Assembly (NCBI RefSeq): GCF_025698545.1
Contig: NC_068569.1
Location: 15,190,001 to 15,254,000 of the forward strand
Length of the DNA stretch: 64,000 bases
Direction of reading: 5' to 3'
DNA from: Gossypium raimondii
Taxonomy: Eukaryota; Streptophyta; Magnoliopsida; Malvales; Malvaceae
The position numbers and the translations under genes are program-made. Below the pieces are notes generated by a model that was not told the DNA's origin, searched no databases, and saw only the letters and a program-made list of their open reading frames with translations. Position 1 is the stretch's first letter. Every line of letters starts with the position of its first letter. Of the stretch, positions 11,981 to 23,400 are shown one piece after another.

Positions 11981-14900
11981 ATTTTTCTTTAAATTTTGTT
12001 AAATTTTTAATTACTTAATTATTGTTAGTTTAGCAATTGAATCGATTAAATTGAGAACTAATGGTCGATCGGTTCAATCATTGATATAATTATTCAAATA
12101 TGACACTCTAAGATTGTATCACGTTATCACCGAAAATTTATATATATATATTTTAATCTTCAAGTGATGGTGTGACACCTTAAGTGTGCCACATCATCAA
12201 ATTTATATTTTCTAGTTCAAAATTGAAATGAATCTAATTATTAAATTTAAATGCTAGAATAAATAAAACAATAAAGGTAATAAAAAATACATAGTTTCCA
12301 AATTTAAGGTAAAAATTATATATATAATATGTTTGACCTTGTTTCTGCATGTGTAAAATATCTTGGAGAGTTTGACAAGTTGTGACAAGGTTTCATTTTC
12401 CAGAAATCTAATATATTTTGCTTATCTTGATTGGTTTTGCTTATGCTTTTCAAGCATATGGTTAGGCAGTGGAGTGGAGTGACGGGGCTTATCATTAGCA
12501 GCACAACATTACATAAAGTAAAAAGTGTGCGACCGAAAGGACACAACATTGCAGATGTTGCACGTACAATCAGCTACTATTAGAGTTACAAAGTGAACCC
12601 CCAATTAAAGCTCAAAACTCCATACCATCTCTTGCTAACTTTTGCCCTTTCTCATGTCATGTACTCCTTAAGGGCGGAGCTAAAGTAAGATTTCTGATTC
12701 TCCTTTGTTGCATCTTTTCCTGACCCAAAATCTTGGACGGTGAATGTTTGTTGGCTAATCTTTAATTCATTTCTGAAAACTAATCCTCACAGATTCCACT
12801 GCATCACATGAAAGTTAGAGCTACAACAACTTTTTTATATAGAATTGGCTTTGGGAGGGCTACATTTCATCCCCAAATCTTTAATAGATTTAGAAATAAT
12901 AAGTTTAATATCTCTTAAATAAGATTGAAGATAGAAAAATAATACATAAAGTTGGATATTTGAAAGTGAATTAAAAGCTAAATTTATATATTTTAATTAA
13001 CATATTTTATTATGTTTTATTAAAGTAAACTATATATGTAAGTTTTATTCTAAAACTATATAATATAACTAACATATTATAACTAAATTAACTGATTTTC
13101 ATAGCAAAACAATTGTAAAAAATGATGGAAGAAAAAGAGTATCTTAACATTTAAAAAAAGCCATTGGCTTACCATAAAAAATAATTATAATTGTAGTTGT
13201 TTTTCCTTTACGCTTTCACTCACTGTAATTTTTGTACAAAAAATAATTGTAGTGAGAATCGAATCGGTACCGGTCATGTCGATTAATACATATTATTCTG
13301 GTTTTAAATCGATACCAAGTAGTTTATGTTTTGTTTCGATCAAAATTTTAGTGAGTTTTGGCCATTTTGGTGTCTTTCAGCTCGTTTCGATCAATACGAG
13401 CTTGTATCGACCCGTACTGATTGGTACAAAATTTTGACATTTAAACTAATTTTTAAATTTTTTTTTATCTTTAACCCTTTTAATTTTTCCATAATTATAT
13501 TTAAAATTAAAAGTTATTAAATTAAACTATGCAACCTAATTAATAATTTTAAAACTTATATATATTTGCATATAAACATATTTATAGGGATATAATTGAG
13601 ATATATTTGAATGTACATATAATATATAATTTTTGACCAAAATATCATATAATTTATGAAAAACTAAAATTTAGACTATAAAATATATATATATAGAAAA
13701 TATTTAAATATATATAATTTATCAAGAAACTAAAAATCGACTATAAATATATATATGAAAAATATTCGAAAACATCGATAAACTCGAAATGATATACAAA
13801 ATATGTTAATATTAGTATCAAGATAAAAACGATACATCTATCGATATAATATTGGCTACCTTGTTAATGTCTTCGAATGTGAAAATAACTTGAAAGGAGA
13901 AAAGAAAAAGAAAAATCAGGTTTTCAATTAGAAGGTGGAAAAATATATAAAATAAGTACGTAGTCGAAATTGTAGGATAATTTAACATTTTTAAAAAGTT
14001 TTAAGTTCACATGTTTATAACTTGTTTTTTTTCGACAAATCAATTATGACATATAAATTCATTCCAAAAACCTAATTCAATTTTATTTTAAAAAATGTAT
14101 CTAATAACTCTTTCATAAAAAAATGTATCTAATAAAGAACAAATATTATTCGGGGCTAATTTTATTTATTTAATATTTAAAAAGTAAAAACGTTTATAAT
14201 AAAAATTATATCCAAAATTTACCTTAAGAGATTTAACCACGTCTCGGGTTTAACTCGAATTAATTGTAAGGGTCTGTTTAGACAACAAGGGCAATTGAAT
14301 GAAAGTGTAAGTATTAGATTAGTAATTATACTCTCTTGTAATTACAAATAATTGTAATTTCCTATACATGTTTGGCGATAATGTGTATCGTAATTCCTTA
14401 TGTAATATTTAGTAGTACAAAATGTAATTACGCAATTATATAATTTATATTTTTAAAATTATTAATTACTATAAAAATGTTAGTATGATAAAATAATTTT
14501 TAAACAAGTAACAAAAATTAAAATCAAATAATAATGTGAATTATGTTTATCCGAAAAAGTAAATGATAATACGATTACTAATAAAATAATAAAAATAAAC
14601 ATCATATGCAAATTTATCTAATTTTAATAGTGCATATTTGTTGGATTATCACATATTTAATATTTAACATATCTTTCTTATTATCATCTGTTAGTCCTTA
14701 ATTGAGTTCATCATCATCCGAATTTGAATAAGCATTATTAAGATTATCAAGGTCTCCTTCTAGAGTATATGGATCACCTTAATTTCATCTATGATTGAAG
14801 TTATAAAACATATTGTAATATGCTAGTACGATCCACATTTTTTATGCTATACTAAAGTGATGTTGTTAATATGTAATTTTTTTTAGAACAACAAATGTCA

Positions 14901-17900
14901 TCTTAACCACATTTCGAAACCTTGAATGTGTCAAATTAAAGAGTTTGCAAATTGTCTATGGCGCTTGTGTCTACCAACATTCTCTCAAAAGGTATCATAC
15001 CCCACGATATGGTTTAAGTATACATTTTATATTTGCATAATTAGCATAAACCTTATAATATTCAGGTCCACAGTTCAAAAAATCTATAGATTTAATCATA
15101 AAAACTTATAAAAACTTAATTCGGATAAAAACCTATACTAAGTTATATCCCTTTTTATAATACGTAAATTAAGTCAAAATAATATAGAATTTATAATATT
15201 TAACATTTATAAAAATATTTTATAAATTCTTCAAAATTTTCATAACACTTTGTATAAATAATATATTTCTTTGTCATTACTTTTAAAAGTTATTTATTAT
15301 AAATAAATTATGATAAAAAAACTATAATATTTTTAATGAATAAATAAAATATTTTTATAATATATAGTATGGACACATAAATAAGTTATGTTCATACTTG
15401 ACCATAAATTTTAACAAATAAATATATTATAATACTTTTATAACATGCAAATTATTTTTTATAATAAAATTTTTATTATAACTTTAGAAATTTTGTTATT
15501 GAAATAATATATATTTTTTGTTATAACTTTATAAAAGACACAATTTTTTTAGGATTTATAATATAAGAAAATTTTTACCATAATCATCCCAAATACTCAT
15601 AGATGTCATGCATATATATACAATTTTATAATTTGTATAAAAATAACTTTTAAAATTGGAACTGGGTGTAATTACGGTTTAATTAGTTCAATTCTTACCC
15701 TCCCCAAAGAATTGAAAAGTGTTATTGTGGTGCTCCAATCACACTCAATTTGATAGGCCATGCCAATTATAGTAGTTACCTAAACATACCGCCCTTATAT
15801 AATTACATGTAATGACATCCAAATCTAATTATTAAGTGACTTTCTAAACACTATTTAAATTTAATCGAAATTTAATTTGAATACTAGAAAGAAAGAAATC
15901 TATGAGACATTCATAATAAAGGATGTATTCACGTGAGTTGGGTCAATGTGTGCAGAGATTAAGACAACCAAGCAAACCCCATTATCCGTACTAAATACAG
16001 GGCCCAAAAGCCATAGGGTCCCCGTTCTTTCGTGCTTCCAAGCCATCATATGACCTTCTTTGGGTTGCTATATATATATATGCTTATTTTCTATTTTAAA
16101 TGTCTGCTTTTTGGGTGCTCTTTAAATTTATCATATCGGTAAAGTGGTTTCTCAATAATTTGCATCATCAACCGTCAAACTTAATCATTGAACCAAATAA
16201 TTAGATGAAGAATATTGCAATAAGATACGCATGGATTTTTTAGCTATTGCATTCTGCCTCATCAATCTTTAAATTCATCTCCTCTCCTCTTCTTTTAGAA
16301 AAGGTTGCTGCTGTAATCAGATTTGGTAAGTGTACACAATTTCCCCTCTAATTAACTTACTACTTTTGTTTCTAAGGATCACTAAGATAATGGCTACTAG
16401 TTCAAGTTAGAAATTTTGTTTAGGAAGGATCAAGGTTATAAAATTTAATGGGTCAAAAAAAAAAATTGTATTAAAAAGGTTTAAATTAAATTATTAAATT
16501 ATAAAAAAATTAAAATTATGAATTTTTTATTTAATCAAAAGTTAAAAAGGATTAAATTGAATTATATAATTTTAGAGAGACTATAAATGTAATCATCTCA
16601 TTGAACTAAGGAAGGCCAAGACCGCTATCTGCCCCTTTGGTTATGTCCCTGCATGTAGTTATTAAAAAAAATTAAAATCATCAAAGAATATCATTCATAT
16701 CGAGTTAATTGTTTTGCATAAAACCCTAAAACTATCGTAAAAATGATTGATCAACCAACACAGTTTTCCTCCACTTTTCACTCAGGTTATGGTTAGACAC
16801 ACAAATCTGATGAGGTGCAGAGGGGTTGTGCCGCTGCAACATAATATTATTGAGAACCAAAGTTTATTACCACTTTGCACTGCGTAATCAACGCCATCCA
16901 ACAGCAATGTTTCACGCTGTGAGCAAATTATTGTGGGATGAGTTCCCCATTGAAGTTGATTTCAGGAAACGAACAGTATGAGGAAGATGTTTGCACCCAA
17001 ATACCAAAATCATATTTTGCTAACACCACTTTATAATATTCCAGAGTGTCTCTGATGAGCCTTTAGTTGGGCTGCAAACTTGGAAACGTATGTTTGGACC
17101 TGGGTTACAACATGGGCCATTGGGCTGCCATATTACCATGCGCTAAATTGCACTGAGAAATACCCAGGAAGCAGCCTTGTGTCTCGGCCCACCTCCACAA
17201 ACATGGAAGTGAAAGAAATAGAATATGCCTGGACCAACTAAGTGACAGACAATTTCCTGAAAAATAGAAGAAAAGAGGAGGCCAGGCCAGTAAGAGACAA
17301 AAATGGGGAGTAAAATCTCTCTCTCATCAGAGGGTTTCAGAAGCTGATGTCCCCTTACATGCCTACATTTAAACTGCTTCTATTCTATGTTCCCTACATA
17401 CCACGCTCTTTTTTTTTTCCTTGGTTATGTCGCTCTCAATTGCCACGCCTTGGAGTTGGACCCCTTGGTCCCCCAACTCTCAAGCGCTCATCATCACGCT
17501 CACTAATTTTACCAATATCACTCGTTCCACTGTTCTACTATACTATTTCTTCATAATTTTGTATGTATTTCCTCGTTTGTTCAAATCCCACCTACGCTTT
17601 TAGTTTTTGTATGATCAATGCTTTTGTTGCTACCCATATAAAAGCTGTATTCCCAATACTAATCTCAATCATTTGCTTGCTATAAAGCCCATCCATACCC
17701 TATCTTTCCTTAAAAGGAAGCCTTGTCTTCGGATTGTTATCAACTTGGTAGACATAGCTCTCTTGTATTTTCTCCCTTTACAGTTTTGTTCAACTAATTT
17801 GTACGACGATGGCGAAAAGTTGGAATTTGCTAAAATGGCATAAACAATCATGGCAACGGACTCAAATGAAAGAAACCCAATTGTGGATTCGTAATTGCCA

Positions 17901-18267
17901 ATGCAAGTATGCAACCAATTACGAGGGCAAAATCTACCTATCAAATATGGATGGTCAATGGACTGTGCCCCGAAAGAAATAAAAAGTGGTAGCCACTTTT
18001 CCTAATTGGAAAGGGTCCCACCCACCGAATTGCACTTCATTTACTTGAGCAAAAGCAAAATTCATTTGGATATTTGATGAGGCTTATCTTGACTGCTAAA
18101 AACCTCGCCTGCTGAATTTTAAGTGCGTCCACAATTATTTCATCTTTCAACGTCATCAGATTTTATTTTTTTTGAATTTTCATCGGATTTTATTGATGTT
18201 GATGTATTATTACAAAATTAACTAATAAATTAAAATTTTAAAATATTACATTATAAACCTTTGAACA
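11981..18267. other. Long AT-rich intergenic stretch
   Basis: No gene is supported across 6.3 kb. A candidate non-autonomous DNA element spans roughly 14271-15861, with weakly similar ends (GGTCTGTTTAGACAAC and the inverse of CTTTCTAAACAC). A degenerate hAT-like relic may lie at about 16430-16640. The GC-richer stretch 16790-17950, nearest the ARF5 gene, has several short frames in both strands with no domain. It could be distal promoter or an untranslated transcript. Confidence 0.5.
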
Positions 18268-18276
18268 GTCAATATA
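18268..18276. repeat. 9-bp target-site duplication, left copy
   Basis: GTCAATATA, repeated exactly at 19478-19486. It flanks the Mutator-like element between them. Confidence 0.8.
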
Positions 18277-19477
18277 GGGTAAATTACACATAAAAGTCTT
18301 ATTTTTTAAAATTTACCGAAATGGATTCGGTGTTTTATTATTTATCGGAATTGTCAATTTTCTCCGAAATTGCGTCCACGTCAGCACGATGTCAGGAGAT
18401 GTGTCAGCAAATCGCGTCCACGTCAGCGCGATTACTTACGTGGCAACAAATTGCGTCCATGTAAGCGCGATTTGCTGGCGTGGAAGCAATAATTTATGAA
18501 CAGTTTATGTTTTTTAGCTTGGAAAACTTTGAAAGGCCATAACTTTTGGCTCGATTGTCCGATTGAGACGATTTTTTTTATTTCGAATAACTTTTCGAGA
18601 TCTACGCGCTGACAAACAGCTGAAGGTGGTTTGTCGCAGTTTTCGTTGAAAAAGATCATTTTTTGCCTCTAAATTTTGATTTTTTCGGTTTAAAATTGAA
18701 TTTTGAAACATTCAAATAATTGTTTTCCTTATTTATTTGAAGTAAACACCGGATTTTTTTACAGAATTGTTGTATTATTTTTTCTATTTTGACATGTGTA
18801 TGGAATAGGTCCGATAAATCATTAGAACGTAAGTAATATAATTAAGATAATAGCGTATTTTTATAATATGTCAATTAATTAGTTTAGCTTAGTTGGTTAA
18901 GATGCTTACTCTTTTCCTTAGTACCTTGGTTCAAATCTTGTTGGTAATAATTTTGAATCTTTTTGTACTTGTTGCATTTATTTTTTAGTCAATTAACTCT
19001 TCAATATTACATTAATATATATTATTAGTACAATAGTATAGACGGATTGACAATTTGAGCTACAATATTATGAATATTAACTACAATACATAATTTGAGC
19101 TACATATTACGATAATACATTAATATGTATTATTAGGGCAAAATACCAAAAAAGGAAATTACATAAAGCCTATTTTTTAAAATTTACGAAATAGGCCCGG
19201 TATTTTATTATTTACCGGAATGAGACATTTTCCCCAAAATCGCGTCCACGCCAAAGACGATGTCAAGGGGACGACGACAAATCGCGTGGACGTCGGCAAG
19301 ATTTTGTGATGTGTTAGAAAATCACGCCCTCGTAGGTGCGATTTGTGTCCACGTAAGCAAAGCGAGCTGACGTGGACGCGATTTTGGAGAAAATAGCCAA
19401 TTCCGGTAAATAATAAATTACCGGGCCCATTTCGGTAAATTTTAAAAAAAATAGGACTTTTTTTTTATATTTTACCC
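18277..19477. mobile_element. Non-autonomous Mutator-like element, 1.2 kb
   Basis: The element runs from GGGTAAATTACACATAAAAG to its inverted end TTTTTATATTTTACCC and is flanked by the exact 9-bp direct repeat GTCAATATA. The terminal inverted repeats are about 110 bp and include TTTAAAATTTACCGAAAT, TTATTATTTAYCGGAATT and GCGTCCACGTCAGC. A third copy of the arm starts at 19136 (GGGCAAAATACC), in the same direction as the left arm, so 19136-19477 is a smaller foldback inside the larger element. The middle (about 18490-19130) has no recognisable transposase or captured gene. The 9-bp duplication plus long arms supports the Mutator superfamily. The family is unnamed here. Confidence 0.8.
18885..18957 (+). 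repeat. tRNA-like A-box and B-box pair
   Basis: TAGCTTAGTTGG fits the Pol III A-box and GGTTCAAATCT, about 45 bases further on, fits the B-box. The stretch does not close into a convincing acceptor stem, so it is more likely a tRNA relic or SINE head than a functional tRNA. It lies inside the Mutator-like element at 18277-19477. Confidence 0.35.
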
Positions 19478-19486
19478 GTCAATATA

Positions 19487-20305
19487 TATATTTTATATAA
19501 ACTGCTATGGAGAGTGAGAGGGTCGACGTAAAATATACTTTTTACCAAAATACGTGATTCACTGCATGTTTTTAACGTGTAATTCATATTTCATAGTATG
19601 AGCCTAAATTTTTGTTGTTGTTGCATTGTATGAACTCTATTTGAGATTATATAGAAAGGACAAAATCATAATAATGGCTTTTTCAAAATTTAGTGCAAAT
19701 AATATATTAAAATAGAAAAGAAAAAGATTGGTGAGGACAATCATTCCAAGTCGTAAGTGATTAGTGTAGGCGTGCGGTGCCACCGATTTCAGCTTCACGC
19801 TTGCGCTGTCCATCATATTCCCCATCCACATACATATATGAATCTGCTTTCCATATTTATCATATGATCATTAGGTGCCGCCAAAAGAGAAACTATAATG
19901 AAAAGAAAATCTAACAAGAAACATTTTAATAATTTCATTAGATACTTAATAGCATAAAGACAAAATTTTTGTCAAATACTTTCTACCATCAAAGCTTAAA
20001 AATGAATATTTAGTGACCCACCGCGTATAAAGTTGTGCCCCGGCATTTTCCCTAGACCTTTTTTCCCCATGCCATGCGCATTCAGTAGTAGCCCGCAAAC
20101 CTATCTCCAGTCTTCTTTGCAGGTTTTTTTGACCTTTTTGATTTTGAACTTTGCTGCTGCTACTGGTGTGGTTGGTGAGGGAGAGGGAAGGGACGGGGTA
20201 AAAAGGCCTAAAAGATTCTTTTTTCCTGACCAATCGGTATTTGTTTGTTTTTTGTTTTAGCGTCTCATGAAACCCAGTTTTCCTTTGATAATTTCTCTAT
20301 CCTGT
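19487..20305. other. ARF5 upstream region
   Basis: No gene. This is the proximal 5' flank of the ARF5 gene. From about 20000 it becomes GC-richer and pyrimidine-tracted, which is compatible with a core promoter and leader. Short frames here, such as 20033-20260, look untranslated. No TATA box could be placed with confidence. Confidence 0.45.
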
Positions 20306-20497
20306 ATGTAAGTTGCTGAGGGGAGACTCAAGTGGAGCCATGGGATGGGATATTTGTTTCTCATCATTTTTCAAGCTGAGGTTTTTACAAGTGAACATGT
20401 AAACGTGGAGTCTTTGCTTTGTGTTATTCTGGTCCGTGTTGATTGTAAGGCATCATTAAAAGGAACAAGTCTTTTAGAAGACACACCAGTCCGCGTA
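20306..20497 (+). promoter_or_regulatory. ARF5 5' leader with upstream AUGs
   Basis: Three upstream AUGs precede the chosen start. A minimal AUG-UAA lies at 20306-20311. A 20-codon uORF runs 20340-20402. An AUG at 20345 is in frame with ARF5 and would add 51 residues with no counterpart in Arabidopsis MP. A perfect donor consensus GTAAGT at 20308-20313 offers another reading: a leader intron, possibly ending at CACCAG near 20490, that would remove the later AUGs. Arabidopsis MP and ETT leaders are known to carry uORFs that need reinitiation involving RPL24B. Confidence 0.45.
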
Positions 20498-23400
20498 ATG
20501 GGTTCCTTTGTTGAAGAGAAGATGAAAACAGGAGTGTTCGGTAATGGATGGGCAGAGGCTACTTTGCTCGAGGAGATGAAGTTACTGAAAGAAATGCAAC
20601 ATCAGTCTGGTTTGTTTTTCTTCATCACAACCTGAACTGATATATATGTGTGTGTGTGTGTGTTTAGTTATTGAATTTTTTTCCTTTGCTCCTGTGCTAA
20701 AAGATGAGACAGTTAAACGTCGAGCTTTTAAACCATATGGTCTATACGGGCAACTACTTAGTTTCCTTGTCCATATTATATGTTTTTGTATTCTTTATGA
20801 AGGTTCGTTCTGTGGTTTGCGAATAAGTTGAATGAACTTTTGACCTTGCTATCTTCACAATAAAAACAAGGGTGATAATTATTAGTCGGTCTTAATAGAG
20901 ATCCTTTCAAGTCTTCAACCTTATAATGTCCTCCAATCTGTATCCAAGCATGGTGTCTTATGGGAATTTTCTTTTTCTTGACTAAAGGGAGCAGGAAGGC
21001 AATAAATTCGGAGTTATGGCATGCCTGCGCAGGTCCACTTGTTTCGTTGCCTCAGGTGGGGAGTCTAGTTTACTACTTCCCTCAAGGACACAGTGAACAG
21101 GTTTGCATTTATTTCTCACATTTGGATATTCGCCTCCTGCAGGAGAAGGCCGCCTCTATTTTCCCCTAGCATTTCTATCTGCGGGCTTCCTTTTGTTACC
21201 TTTTTCTTCTTTGTTTATCTTGTAACACTGAAATAGTATAGTAGAAACAGAAAAATGAATAAGTTGACCTGGGGAAAGAAGTCTCTAATATTTGGGTTGT
21301 TGAAATAGGATTAACATAATCAACTCCTTTAACCTGGTTTCCAAACTAATAAGCGTTGTTCGATGTGGTAATATTGCTTGAGCTGTGTGTCATGGCTGCC
21401 GTAGTCGTCCACTTCAATTGCAACATCCTAATAATAATACTAGAAATGCTACAACATGATGGGATAAAATCATTTAAGTTGATTGACAAAATTCTGTGTG
21501 TATGTGTGGAAACTGTACTATAATAACAAAAACGAATGACAGCGTTGTGGTAAATTTTGTCATTTACTTGATCATGAACCACAAGAAAATAACGGCTTTA
21601 TCATTTGAGCAGGTATCAGTGTCCACAAAAAGAATGATGACCTCTCAAGTTCCCAACTACCCGAATCTTCAATCTCAGTTGATGTGCCAAGTTCACAATG
21701 TTACACTACATGTATGCGATTTATTTATTAATTTTTGCATCACAAAGGGTCTCGTATGTCAATTACGCCTGAAAATGCTACTTGCTATGTCTATCTTCAT
21801 CTTTGTACTCTTTGACAGGCAGACACAGAAACAGATGAAGTTTATGCTCAAATGAGTCTTCAACCAGTGAACTCTGTAAGCTTCTCTATTGTGATATATA
21901 TATATATATATATCTGAAACTCTTACTAATTTCCTACATGTTTAAATGTTAAAAACATACATATTATAGAACAACTAGCCTTAAATATTTGACACTGTTC
22001 TCAACCATAAATTTTCAATTGATTAGGAAAAAGATGTGTTTAATATACCAGACTTCGGAGTGAACCCGAACAAGCATCCAAATGAAATTTTCTGCAAAAC
22101 TTTGACTGCAAGTGATACAAGTACACACGGTGGCTTTTCAGTGCCACGTAGGGCAGCAGAGAAGCTCTTTCCTCAGCTGGTGAGGTTCTAATAGGTTAAT
22201 CGATGCATTGTAAGCATTCACGGACGTAAAGGAACATTGAGTGAAATCACATCACTAAGGTTTATCTGCTTTCAGGATTACACAATGCAGCCCCCATCTC
22301 AAGAGCTTGTTATGCGAGACATACATGATAATACTTGGACGTTTCGCCACATATACCGCGGTGAGTGCTGTTTTGATTATTTACATTCTGTTTCATCACA
22401 TATACCGCAGTGAGTGCTGTTTTGACAACTTGAACTTGATTTTGAGTCTCATGCATGTTGTTTTATGCAGGGCAACCAAAGCGACATCTTCTTACAACTG
22501 GGTGGAGTTCGTTTGTTGGATCCAAAAGGCTTAGGGCAGGCGATTCCATTCTCTTTATCAGGCATGCTATAGTCACACACTGCATTGCTTTGAGCTGTAG
22601 ACTTGCATTTGTTTGGTGCAACGCAGTTTTAATGCTAAAATTATGATTGTCTTATTGTTATAAGGGATGAGAAATCACAGTTATTGGTGGGAATTAGGCA
22701 TGCCAATCGTCATCAAGCAACTTTGCCATCATCAGTTTTATCTGCAGATAGTATGCACATTGGTGTCCTTGCTGCTGCTGCTCAAGCTGCTGCAAATAGA
22801 ACCCCATTCACAATCTTCTACAATCCAAGGTGCCCCCATAGCACATTTTTTGTTCCCTTCTCTTTCCCTTTCTCCTGTTAAGGTTCCTTTTTTCATTTCT
22901 TCATACAGCTCTCTCGTCTGTCTTTTGTAGATCCTGTCCTTCTGAATTTGTCATCCCCATGGCTAAATACTGTAAATCTGTTTACGCAACTCAAGTCTCA
23001 GCTGGTATGAGGTTTGGAATGATGTTTGAAACAGAAGAATCCGGAAAACGTAGGTAAGTTTCTATTAGTTTCACCCTCTCACCATATGTTTGCAACCAAA
23101 AGTTGTAACTGGAATTTTGGTTATAATGATCATTGTGGCGTCAAGACACTACTGATGATAGACATGCTTGGATTGTTAAAATATTTGCTGCACTTTTTTC
23201 ACCAAGTGACAGAGATACTACAGGCATGGTTCATATTGTTTCTTGACAATTTATGATGATCTAGTTGTTGTAATATTCTTCACTGTGAAGAATAGTAACA
23301 AAATTGTTTGTTGTAATGTATGTTTCAAGCCTAGTATATATATTCAACATATCCAGCTACTGAGATATCTGTTAATGTTTCTCAATTTTCTGTAGATATA

